Source of the DNA: Actinomycetota bacterium
Lineage (GTDB): Bacteria > Actinomycetota > Actinomycetes > S36-B12 > UBA5976
Assembly (NCBI GenBank): GCA_947448865.1
Contig: CANFOW010000013.1
Span: 1-47,485 of the forward strand
Length of the DNA: 47,485 bases
Reading direction: 5' to 3'
Positions 25,368 to 33,175 of this stretch are shown piece by piece (position 1 is the stretch's first letter; each line of letters opens with the position of its first letter). Below the pieces are notes generated by a model. The model searched no databases. It was not told where the DNA came from and saw only the letters and a program-made list of their open reading frames with translations. The position numbers were made by a program, and so were the translations under genes.

Positions 25368-26042
25368 GTGTGTTTATCCCCAGAAGTTGATCTTGCTGCG
25401 GCGGTCGTAACTGGTTTCATTGCAATAGACACAATTCGTCGCAATCGAAACCCTGATGCAACGATGCTGGTGCTGATACCAGCAATTTTCGTGGTGCACA
25501 ATCTTTCTTCGGCACTTATGTGGTGGGGCCTTCTGGGAAAGCTCGGCAGTGGCATTGCCCACCCCGCGACCATTCTTTATGAATTCATCGCATTTGTGTT
25601 ATGGCCGGCATACATTCCGCTAGCGATTAGACGCATGGAAACTCAGCCCGTTAGACGCATGCTCATACTTGTTGTCTGGTTGCTTGGGTTGGTCAATTCT
25701 TCATGGCACATGTGGCGTCTAGTACGGGGTGACATTACTGCGATTGCCGAGCCCCACTGCGTGGCTTTCACTTTTCCTGCGGAGCCGGTGCTGGTTGGAA
25801 TTCTCTACATAGTTGCAACCTGTGCGGTCACACTGTTATCCAGTCACCGCGAGCTAGTCATCTGGGGCGTGGTTAATGCAGTTGCTGTTGGCCTCATTTC
25901 GCTCTGGGCCTCGTATGGAATGCCATCAATTTGGTGCTGGTGGGCGGCCTTAACGAGTGTGTATTTGAACTGGTTTATCAGGGGGCATGCTCGACAGTTC
26001 CAGAATCAGCGACATTCCATTGTGGGAATAGATTCTGATTGA
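25368..26042 (+). CDS. DUF6629-family integral membrane protein
   Basis: A 224-residue protein with about six or seven membrane helices. The N-terminus MCLSPEVDLAAAVVTGFIAID matches the MCxS-start pattern of the DUF6629 family; HNLSSALMWWGLLGK and SLWASYGMPSIWCWWAAL are further family-like segments. Function is unknown. GTG at 25368 is preferred because the conserved MCxS begins there; the overlapping ATG at 25366 is out of frame. No SD is visible; GACATT ends 6 nt upstream as a weak -10. It stands alone between a tRNA and an oxidoreductase. Confidence 0.75.
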   Translation: MCLSPEVDLAAAVVTGFIAIDTIRRNRNPDATMLVLIPAIFVVHNLSSALMWWGLLGKLGSGIAHPATILYEFIAFVLWPAYIPLAIRRMETQPVRRMLILVVWLLGLVNSSWHMWRLVRGDITAIAEPHCVAFTFPAEPVLVGILYIVATCAVTLLSSHRELVIWGVVNAVAVGLISLWASYGMPSIWCWWAALTSVYLNWFIRGHARQFQNQRHSIVGIDSD

Positions 26043-26159
26043 ATCGATTAATTCGAATCAAAGAGGACTCTTATTCGGCTTGAACGAATTCACTTAATCG
26101 GTCAGAGTGGTCGCAAGGCATAGCCGCACATTAATGCCGAGATTATCTGGAGGTCACAC

Positions 26160-27428
26160 ATGTCAGATCGCGACGTTGAAGTACTGGTAGTCGGCGGTGG
26201 GCAAGCTGGCATTGCCATGAGTGAGCACCTGACAGCTAGTGGTGTTTCACACGTTGTTCTTGAGCGTCATCGCACTGCAGAACGCTGGCGTTCCGAGCGT
26301 TGGGATTCTCTCGTCGCAAATGGACCAGCCTGGCACGATCGTTTTCCCGGCCTTGAGTTCCCAGATACAGATCCGGATGCTTTTGTGACAAAGCAACAGT
26401 TCGTTGATTACCTGGTCGCGTATGCCAAGAAGTACAACGCCCCAATTCGCGAAGGCGTCGAAGTGAAGTCAGTTACTAAGCACGATAGTGGCGCTGGCTT
26501 TATTGTCGACACGTCTGATGGTGTTTATAACGCGCGTTACGTTGTTGCAGCAACCGGCCCATTTCAAAAGCCATTAATTCCTGCTGTCATTCCAGATAGC
26601 GCTGGTCTGACACAGATTCACTCTTCGTCGTACCGCAATCCCGATCAATTACCAACTGGCGCGGTATTAGTAGTTGGTGCTGGATCCTCCGGTGTCCAAA
26701 TTGCAGACGAGCTCCGTAAGGCAGGTCGAACTGTGTACCTGTCTGTTGGTGCGCATGATCGGCCGCCACGTCGTTACCGTGGCCGGGACAATGTGTGGTG
26801 GCTTGGTGTGCTGGGCAAATGGGAGCTCTCTACGCCACCGGCTGGTGCTGAGCACGTGACCATCGCAGTTAGCGGAGCCAACGGTGGACGCACTGTTGAT
26901 TTTAGAAACCTTGCTGCAAGTGGCATAACACTTGTTGGACTTACCGATTCGTTTAAAGATGGTGTGATTCATTTTCGCAACGACCTTGCAGACAACATCG
27001 CAAAAGGTGATGCGAATTATTTATCTGTCCTTGATGAAGCTGACGAGTTCATTGCCCGCAATGGGTTAGATCTTCCCGAAGAACCAGAAGCTCGAGTATT
27101 CGGACCAACACCGGAATGTGTCTTGAATCCGATTCTTGAACTCGACATTGCGCAATCTGGTATTACATCGATTATCTGGGCGACCGGTTTTAGTGTGGAT
27201 TACAGCTGGCTACAGGTTGATGCCGTGGATTCGCAAGGTAAGCCTCGACACCAACGTGGAGTATCCACCGAGCCTGGCGTCTATTTCCTTGGCCTGGCCT
27301 GGTTGTCTCGAAGGGGTTCGCCATTCCTTTGGGGTGTCTGGCACGATGCAAAATACATTGCTGATCACATCGCCATTCAGCGCGGCTACTTGGCCTATCA
27401 GGGCCAGGCTCGAGCCATTATTCAGTAA
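26160..27428 (+). CDS. FAD/NAD(P)-dependent oxidoreductase, flavin monooxygenase-like
   Basis: A 422-residue flavoprotein of the group that includes CzcO-like and FMO-like monooxygenases. FAD-binding GGGQAG lies at residues 12-17 and a second dinucleotide motif, GAGSSG, near residue 175. HSSSYRNP and IIWATGF are typical of this group. Conserved Trp/Arg-rich positions (ERWRSERWDSL) support a monooxygenase, but the substrate is unknown. The start is ATG 26160 with GGAGGT just upstream. The 117-bp upstream gap contains CGATTAA/TTAATCG arms but no firm promoter call. Confidence 0.85.
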   Translation: MSDRDVEVLVVGGGQAGIAMSEHLTASGVSHVVLERHRTAERWRSERWDSLVANGPAWHDRFPGLEFPDTDPDAFVTKQQFVDYLVAYAKKYNAPIREGVEVKSVTKHDSGAGFIVDTSDGVYNARYVVAATGPFQKPLIPAVIPDSAGLTQIHSSSYRNPDQLPTGAVLVVGAGSSGVQIADELRKAGRTVYLSVGAHDRPPRRYRGRDNVWWLGVLGKWELSTPPAGAEHVTIAVSGANGGRTVDFRNLAASGITLVGLTDSFKDGVIHFRNDLADNIAKGDANYLSVLDEADEFIARNGLDLPEEPEARVFGPTPECVLNPILELDIAQSGITSIIWATGFSVDYSWLQVDAVDSQGKPRHQRGVSTEPGVYFLGLAWLSRRGSPFLWGVWHDAKYIADHIAIQRGYLAYQGQARAIIQ

Positions 27429-27527
27429 GTGTTAAAAACCGCACACGGGCTCTAAAAAACTCAGTAAATACAAGGTTTTTCGCAATCCTGGTGCAGGAGC
27501 GTGAACGGAGTGCAACCGAAAAACCTG

Positions 27528-27533
27528 TACCGT
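27528..27533 (+). promoter_or_regulatory. -10 hexamer TACCGT for a leaderless EEP gene
   Basis: TACCGT is followed by 7 nt and ATG (27541), with no Shine-Dalgarno sequence in between. Confidence 0.5.
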
Positions 27534-27540
27534 TAAACCT

Positions 27541-28701
27541 ATGTCTGTGCCACACAAGCGAGTGCGCTCTGGTCCCAGACTAGGTATTACTGCCATTGTT
27601 GCAAGTACTGTGCTCGCGACCTTAACGGCAAGTTCCGCCCAAAAGCCAGCGAAACTGATTGTCGTTCCGACTGTGTCGCCAACACCCGTGATCACTCCAT
27701 CGCAAGTAGCTTTACCCTCACCCTCACCGACCCCGACAATTCCGACGGTCCCATCGCTCACATTTTCGACATACAACGTTGCTAAGCCAACCAACACTGA
27801 AGTGCCTGCATGGAATAAACGCAGGCTTGCAATTGGCCGAACCATCAATGAATCAAACGCAGATATTGTCGCAGTTCAAGAAGCAACGGCCTTGTGGGTT
27901 GTTGTAGACGGAAAACGAATCCGACATTGGAACGATTTACAGGATCTCGTAAAACCTGGTGGATATTCTTCTGCTCAAATTCAATCAAACACGTGTAGCA
28001 CTGCTTCGCACTGTATACATTCGGCTCACATTTTGTTCAAGACCAAAACTGTTAAACAACTGATGTTGCCTAATGGTTTACCGTCCGCCGGCCAGGGTGT
28101 ACTTGGAGATATTGTTCCAGGACTACGTTACGCACCTAAGCGAGAATTTAGTTGGGCGTACTTACAGGGACTCAATGGCACTGGAACATTTTTAGCAATT
28201 AGTGTGCACTTAAACAATGAAACAAATCCTGCAGGTAAAGCTGATCGGGCAAAAGTCGGTGCAGCGCTAACGAAGTGGGCAAAGGCGCTTAATAAGAAAT
28301 CTGATCTCGTTGGTACACCGATGGTATTGATGGGTGACTTCAACTCTTTTGAAGCACGCGAGCCGCGTGGAATGGCCTATCAATTGCAAAAGGCTGGATG
28401 GACTGATTCTTTTGATGCGGCCCCAGATGATTTGAAATTCAATTTCAAGGCATACACAACGTCGTACACAAAAAGCAACATGTCGGGATGGCCAAAGAAA
28501 CCAATTATGTCGAAAAACCCTGTGCGAATTGATTACATCATGTATCGAGGTAAAGGTTTGCGTGCCGATGTCTATGCCGTCGCCTTGAATCTTAAGAAAG
28601 ATGGATCGTTCGATAATAATTACAGAGGATCTGACCACATCATGGTTCAATCTGTTATCTATTTCGAAAACGCCCCAAGTCTGACCGCGAAAACTCCGTA
28701 A
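27541..28701 (+). CDS. Secreted endonuclease/exonuclease/phosphatase-family protein
   Basis: A 386-residue exported protein. A basic N-terminus and hydrophobic signal segment (about residues 10-32) are followed by a Pro/Ser/Thr linker (about 38-75) and an EEP-fold domain. Fold motifs: TFSTYNVA at the start, DIVAVQEAT (catalytic Glu), MGDFNS (Asp/Asn), RIDYIM, and SDHIMVQSVI (catalytic His). It could be an extracellular nuclease, a sphingomyelinase-like or inositol-phosphate phosphatase; the sequence does not decide. An exported nuclease would fit the nucleoside uptake genes farther on, but they are not adjacent. Confidence 0.85.
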   Translation: MSVPHKRVRSGPRLGITAIVASTVLATLTASSAQKPAKLIVVPTVSPTPVITPSQVALPSPSPTPTIPTVPSLTFSTYNVAKPTNTEVPAWNKRRLAIGRTINESNADIVAVQEATALWVVVDGKRIRHWNDLQDLVKPGGYSSAQIQSNTCSTASHCIHSAHILFKTKTVKQLMLPNGLPSAGQGVLGDIVPGLRYAPKREFSWAYLQGLNGTGTFLAISVHLNNETNPAGKADRAKVGAALTKWAKALNKKSDLVGTPMVLMGDFNSFEAREPRGMAYQLQKAGWTDSFDAAPDDLKFNFKAYTTSYTKSNMSGWPKKPIMSKNPVRIDYIMYRGKGLRADVYAVALNLKKDGSFDNNYRGSDHIMVQSVIYFENAPSLTAKTP

Positions 28702-28721
28702 CGATCAGTAGGAAGTAAAGA

Positions 28722-29048
28722 ATGAGATTTTTAATTTGCGTTATCGACGACACCACTCGTTCAGCCACAACAGACGAATCTGCCGCCATCGACGTATTTA
28801 ATGAAAAGCTACAAGCTGATGGTCATTGGATTATCGCGTGTGGAATAGATTCACCCGAGACTGCGACGGTTATCGACAATAGAAAAGATGCGGGAATCTG
28901 GACCGATGGCCCGCTTTTTGACAACAAAGAATATGTCAGCGGCTTTTGGCTAATAGAGGCCCCAACTTTGGACATTGCCAAAGAATTAGCCGCAGCGGGC
29001 TCGAAGGCATGCAATCGCAAAGTTGAAATTCGACCTCTCCTAGGCTGA
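28722..29048 (+). CDS. YCII-domain protein
   Basis: A 108-residue YCII-family protein (ferredoxin-like alpha-beta fold). The start RFLICVIDD and the block GPLFDNKEYVSGFWLIEA with EIRPLLG at the end are typical. YCII proteins are usually dimers of unknown or dehydrochlorinase-related activity. AGTAGGAAG lies upstream of the ATG, 20 nt after the EEP gene, so the two are probably co-transcribed. Confidence 0.85.
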   Translation: MRFLICVIDDTTRSATTDESAAIDVFNEKLQADGHWIIACGIDSPETATVIDNRKDAGIWTDGPLFDNKEYVSGFWLIEAPTLDIAKELAAAGSKACNRKVEIRPLLG

Positions 29049-29098
29049 CGTTCACTTATCGAGTTGCTGCTTCCGGCAGACGGGGCGAGTATGGAGAC

Positions 29099-29590
29099 AT
29101 GAGCCAGCCTTCAACAATTTATGACCTGACATACACAGACATTCACGGAAATGCTGTTCCGCTTTCAACGGTGGCGGGTAAGCCGTTGCTGATCGTTAAC
29201 ACTGCAAGTAAATGCGGTTTCACACCGCAGTATGAAGGACTTCAGAAACTCCATGAAGAGTTCAAAGATGCTGGATTAGTAGTACTTGGATTTCCTTGTG
29301 ATCAATTCGCTCACCAAGAACCAGGCGATAACAACGAAATAGAAGAGTTCTGCCAAATCAATTTCGGAGTCACATTTCCTATGGCAGGAAAAGTAGATGT
29401 TAATGGCCCAAAAACAAATCCAGTTTTTCAATTCTTAAAGTCTCGCGCTGGTGGTTTATTAGGTTCAGGAATTAAATGGAATTTTACGAAGTTCCTCGTA
29501 GCTGCAGATGGAACCACCGTTAAGCGTTATGCACCTAGCACCACACCGGATGCGCTTCGTAAAGACATTGAGGCCAGCCTCAAGAAATAA
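29099..29590 (+). CDS. Glutathione peroxidase-family thiol peroxidase
   Basis: A 163-residue peroxidase. The peroxidatic cysteine lies in NTASKCGFTPQY, a second conserved cysteine in GFPCDQF, and WNFTKF carries the Trp/Asn of the active site. The Cys-Cys form normally uses thioredoxin rather than glutathione, fitting actinobacteria, which generally lack glutathione. It reduces hydroperoxides in the cytoplasm. ATG 29099 follows a GGAGAC very close by; a leaderless start is also possible. It is followed by a strong terminator. Confidence 0.93.
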   Translation: MSQPSTIYDLTYTDIHGNAVPLSTVAGKPLLIVNTASKCGFTPQYEGLQKLHEEFKDAGLVVLGFPCDQFAHQEPGDNNEIEEFCQINFGVTFPMAGKVDVNGPKTNPVFQFLKSRAGGLLGSGIKWNFTKFLVAADGTTVKRYAPSTTPDALRKDIEASLKK

Positions 29591-29682
29591 CCTGCAGTGC
29601 TCATATTCCGCCCGTATTTGATGAACAGGAATTTGTCACGGAATAAAACGACCTAGCTCAAAAATGCGATAGAGAAATTTAA

Positions 29683-29730
29683 AAATAAGTCGGGGCGAAC
29701 CTTAATTAAAAGGTCCGCCCCGACTTATTT
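29683..29730. terminator. Bidirectional terminator
   Basis: AAATAAGTCGGGGCG (29683-29697) and CGCCCCGACTTATTT (29716-29730) are fully complementary over 15 bp. An inner ACCTT/AAGGT stem lies in the loop. T-runs flank both sides, serving the peroxidase gene and the converging propeller gene. Confidence 0.9.
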
Positions 29731-29751
29731 GAGTCAAGAAGTGTTGAATGA

Positions 29752-31695
29752 CTACTTGATTGACTTAATTGACGTTGCGCTTTCTACGGTGGTGCTACCA
29801 ATGAAGTTGGTTGCTGTCACCTTGCACGAGTAGTAGGAATTCAACGTCACCACTGTTTTAAGCTTCGGAACTGTATAAGCAGCAGCAGTAGCAAGTGGAA
29901 TCGCTACGCCATCCTTGTACCACTGGTAGGTGACAGTGCGAGGCGCGTCGTAGTACTTCGCCCAACTGCGATCCGTTTCCCACACTGGTGAAACGCAAGT
30001 GAGCTTCTTTCCCTTGGTGGTATTCAAGAACGGCACCTTGGCACTGGCCTTAGTGAACCCAGTGATTGAGGCAAACGCGGTGGTCGGGAGGTGACTTCCG
30101 GCATCTGTGGCTTGCACAGCCGTATGGGGCTTACTTGCATATGCGATGTCGTTAAATGCGTTGCCAATAAGTGCGCCTTGACCATTATTTGACCTGAATC
30201 CTGCAAAGATCTCAGTGGTTGATGTGCTGACTTTGTTGTAAGGCAATGACACGGATCCAGCTGAAGATTGGGCGTCAGTTGTACCTTCGGCGTTTGGTTG
30301 CTTATAGGACACTGTAAACGGCGCAGTGTTGGAAACTGCCGTCACGACGAAAGTTCCGTTGTATTCTTCGGGAACTACACCTTTGACCGTAATCACATCA
30401 CCAATGACAGCATTACTAGCCGCTGACAGGGTTAACGTTTCTACGGTCGTGGATCTGCCCTGGACTCCAGTGGCGTCAATCGTCGTAAACGAGTTCGCGC
30501 CAGACGGAGTTGTTGGCCAGCTCACACCGTTCAAATCCGTGACGTAAAGACCTTTGCCGTCAGTCCAATAGAGCAATTGACTGTACTCATCGAGGGTAAT
30601 TCCTTCGGGATTACTTGAACTTGGAATTACGTGGTTACCACTCGTTGTTCGATTTGAAAAGTCGAAGTCTCCACTACATGGACGCACAGGCGGCTCCCCC
30701 GTTGAGCAGAGCAGATTCGCCCATGACACGCCATACTTGAGCACACCATTTAAGGTGCCATCTGTCATGTCGAAGTTAGTCCAAAACACTTTGTTTGGTG
30801 TGATTGCCTTATCCACCACCAAAAAGTTTGGCGAGGCGATATGGCTTTCACTGGTACTTACAAGCCCCGAAATGTCTTTACTTGAAGTAGGAATCCAGGA
30901 GATACCTCCCGCACGAGGATAATCAGTGTTGTCGTAGATAGGGTCTGCAATATCAGTTCGATCCTCCGTCAGATATATTCGCCCATTCTGAGTATCAAGT
31001 GTTAGTCCGTTTGGACCCGCACCATTCGGACCCGCTGGAATGCGAAGGGACGTTGAATTGAAGTCGGAACACGGGTTGCATTTGGGCTTCTGCTTTGGGT
31101 TGGTTGGAGTTAGCTTAAACACCTGTCCTTCCCCAGAACCGTCAATGGCGTGGTAATCAGCCATATAAATTGTTTTGGTTTTGGGATCTAGCGCAATACC
31201 CCATGGAAAGTTGAAGTTCCATATTTTTGGACAAGTAAATGAATTGCCCACTTTAAGAAGTTGCGATTGTCCAACACAGAGTGCAGTGCCAATAGGCGCA
31301 CTGTTGCGAAGCTCGCCAGTTAGAGAGACTTTCGACAACATGCCTCCGTCAGAACCATTAACCTTTTCCCCCTGAGAGGCTCCGTAGTACAACCAGTTAT
31401 TTGATGGATCGATAAAGAGGGAACCTCCATCATCACCAATCGGGAATAACTGTTTGTTTGGAAAATTTGAATTTGACTGACTCTCTTGGAAATCATCCAT
31501 AGTTATCGGGGTGTGGTCACAACCATTCGCCAAAAGTACGTATTGGACTGCACCATCCTTACCGTTGAGAAGATAAATGCGATCTGAATCCGCTGGACAC
31601 GCATGTCCAATTGCTGATGTTGGTCCACCTTGGGCTAGGCCCAGACCGATAGACAATGCCAAGGCGGAGGCTGCCCCCACCACTTTGCGCAACAT
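29752..31695 (-). CDS. Secreted NHL/YVTN-like beta-propeller protein with C-terminal Ig-like domain
   Basis: A 647-residue exported protein with a Sec signal peptide (residues 1-28, cleavage probably after SAIG or TSAIG-like). The body has repeated propeller-type blades: LFIDPSNNWLYYGASQ, GIALDPKTKTIYMADY, GLTLDTQNGRIYLTED and GITLDEYSQLLYWTDG. Residues about 417-485 look like an inserted module (GDVITVKG, EEYNGTFVVTAVS). The last 100 residues (VTYQWYKDGVAI) form an Ig-like surface domain. There is no sortase signal or membrane anchor. Ligand unknown. TTGGAG precedes the ATG by 6 nt, and TAAGAT upstream may be its -10. Confidence 0.75.
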   Translation of the reverse strand: MLRKVVGAASALALSIGLGLAQGGPTSAIGHACPADSDRIYLLNGKDGAVQYVLLANGCDHTPITMDDFQESQSNSNFPNKQLFPIGDDGGSLFIDPSNNWLYYGASQGEKVNGSDGGMLSKVSLTGELRNSAPIGTALCVGQSQLLKVGNSFTCPKIWNFNFPWGIALDPKTKTIYMADYHAIDGSGEGQVFKLTPTNPKQKPKCNPCSDFNSTSLRIPAGPNGAGPNGLTLDTQNGRIYLTEDRTDIADPIYDNTDYPRAGGISWIPTSSKDISGLVSTSESHIASPNFLVVDKAITPNKVFWTNFDMTDGTLNGVLKYGVSWANLLCSTGEPPVRPCSGDFDFSNRTTSGNHVIPSSSNPEGITLDEYSQLLYWTDGKGLYVTDLNGVSWPTTPSGANSFTTIDATGVQGRSTTVETLTLSAASNAVIGDVITVKGVVPEEYNGTFVVTAVSNTAPFTVSYKQPNAEGTTDAQSSAGSVSLPYNKVSTSTTEIFAGFRSNNGQGALIGNAFNDIAYASKPHTAVQATDAGSHLPTTAFASITGFTKASAKVPFLNTTKGKKLTCVSPVWETDRSWAKYYDAPRTVTYQWYKDGVAIPLATAAAYTVPKLKTVVTLNSYYSCKVTATNFIGSTTVESATSIKSIK

Positions 31696-31807
31696 GAAAA
31701 CTCCAATGTTTGTGTTGTGTAAATCTTAGGGGAATAAAAATACACACATCACTATTTTGACGATTCTTAGACAAAAAACAGATGTTTGTGAGCATCCGTT
31801 CGGGTCC

Positions 31808-31858
31808 GGTTCACATAGTGGAACCAAAATCCTTATGTAACCAAAATCTCGCGGTTAC
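31808..31858. repeat. Two inverted repeats each next to a 10-bp direct repeat
   Basis: GGTTC/GAACC (31808-31812, 31821-31825) and GTAACC/GGTTAC (31837-31842, 31853-31858) are short inverted repeats. AACCAAAATC occurs at 31822-31831 and again at 31840-31849. They lie in the 194-bp gap between the propeller gene's start and the end of the TetR gene. They may be a regulator site or a weak TetR terminator. Nothing else gene-like is seen in this gap. Confidence 0.4.
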
Positions 31859-31889
31859 CAAGCCGTTTAACGCCGAAATCCTCGAAAGG

Positions 31890-33092
31890 TTAGAGCAAGT
31901 CTAAGTGCGCAGCCACAACGTCAAAAGGTAACTTCCAACTTTCGCTGTCAATCACCGGAAGTGCTGTAGCGCCAAGACCCAGAGCCAAGCCGATATGTGT
32001 GAGAGCTCGGTATCTGTCTGGATCTGGAACTAACGTCTTGGTTTCGTGTGAATCATAAAACGCTTGGACCGTTGCCGCTTGTTTGTCCAACAAATCTTCA
32101 TCGTGCCAAGTGAGACGCATTTGCTCGAGTAATAAGGCGCGCTGTAATTCACGTCCAGGTTTCTGGAATTCCCGAATCGCTACGGATTCTGCGATGTCAC
32201 GGCCGTAATCTCTCTCGATTCGTTGCATGTACTCTTCATTCGCAACGAGTGCCGTTTCATTTTGAAGACGCGTTGCTTCTAGGAATAGATCTTTCTTGGT
32301 GGCGAAGCGGCTAAATAATGCACCTTGCGAACAGTTAGCCGTTGTCACAATTTTTTCTACACTTGCGTGCAGGTATCCCTCTTGAGCCACGTGCCGCAAT
32401 ACTGCATCCACCAGCGCATCAAGAAGCGAATCACCTGTGTTGACTTGCGTTATTGAGTCGAGATGTGACGCCTCAAATTCCGGCAATTCCTGTGGTTGGT
32501 AATTTTCCTCGAGTGCTCTTGCGTGTTCACGATAAATCCAGTCACAATCTAAATCGCGTGAACCGGGACTGTGGGAATACAGCATGATTCCCAAGCCCAT
32601 CAAAATAACCCATGCGCGCCGAGCAGCGAGTGCCGGATTATTTGCAGCACTAGGTGTGCACAATGACTCGTACCACGGCTTGAGGGTTTCGCTAATTGTT
32701 TTCTGGAGCTGTTTATCAAATTGCGAGTCTAGAAAAAGTTCCATTGCGGCTAAAAGCAAATGATCGGCTTTTTGAAAACGTTGACATGCTTTTACAAACT
32801 CTTCTACGTTTTGCGGTTTTTCCAGTAGCCCAGCCGCATCAATAGCATGTGTGAAACTTGTAATCAGTTCAGGTCCAACGAGGTCTTTCCATAACGCGCA
32901 CGATAATTCGCTGACGTCGTTAAAACGATCTTGGATTGGTCTACGTGATAAGCCGGCAATGTTGGCTACGCGAAGAAAACTTAAACCAATTGGTCCCGAC
33001 TGCGATGCAGAAAGTGCTGCGGCCTCTAATACTCGGGCGTGATTGCGCGCCAGACGAGCCTGGGGTGCACGCTTTCGGTCAGTTTGAACCAC
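31890..33092 (-). CDS. Tandem TetR-family transcriptional regulator (two TetR units)
   Basis: A 400-residue protein, twice the usual TetR length. Residues about 12-60 form a first helix-turn-helix (RVLEAAALSASQSGPIGLSFLRVANIAGLSRRPIQDRF). Residues about 222-270 form a second (LLDALVDAVLRHVAQEGYLHASVEKIVTTANCSQGALFSRFATKKDLF). Each is followed by its own helical ligand domain. One chain may thus act as a built-in pseudo-dimer. GTG at 33092 is supported by TACACT 6 nt upstream. It is divergent from the phosphosugar mutase; target and ligand are unknown. Confidence 0.85.
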   Translation of the reverse strand: MVQTDRKRAPQARLARNHARVLEAAALSASQSGPIGLSFLRVANIAGLSRRPIQDRFNDVSELSCALWKDLVGPELITSFTHAIDAAGLLEKPQNVEEFVKACQRFQKADHLLLAAMELFLDSQFDKQLQKTISETLKPWYESLCTPSAANNPALAARRAWVILMGLGIMLYSHSPGSRDLDCDWIYREHARALEENYQPQELPEFEASHLDSITQVNTGDSLLDALVDAVLRHVAQEGYLHASVEKIVTTANCSQGALFSRFATKKDLFLEATRLQNETALVANEEYMQRIERDYGRDIAESVAIREFQKPGRELQRALLLEQMRLTWHDEDLLDKQAATVQAFYDSHETKTLVPDPDRYRALTHIGLALGLGATALPVIDSESWKLPFDVVAAHLDLL

Positions 33093-33098
33093 TACATA

Positions 33099-33104
33099 AG
33101 TGTA
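33099..33104 (-). promoter_or_regulatory. -10 hexamer TACACT for the tandem TetR gene
   Basis: On the reverse strand TACACT is followed by TATGTA and GTG (33092): leaderless spacing, with the same hexamer as at 5443-5448. Confidence 0.5.
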
Positions 33105-33175
33105 TTCACTAATGCATACAGAGGCATGAAATAAGCACTCATAAAATGTCAGGGCAACCCGTGAAACAATGCACT

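Noticed and set aside
26043-26159. Riboswitch or strong operator upstream of the flavin oxidoreductase
   Set aside because: Only loose CGATTAA/TTAATCG arms far apart were found; no known riboswitch pattern is visible.
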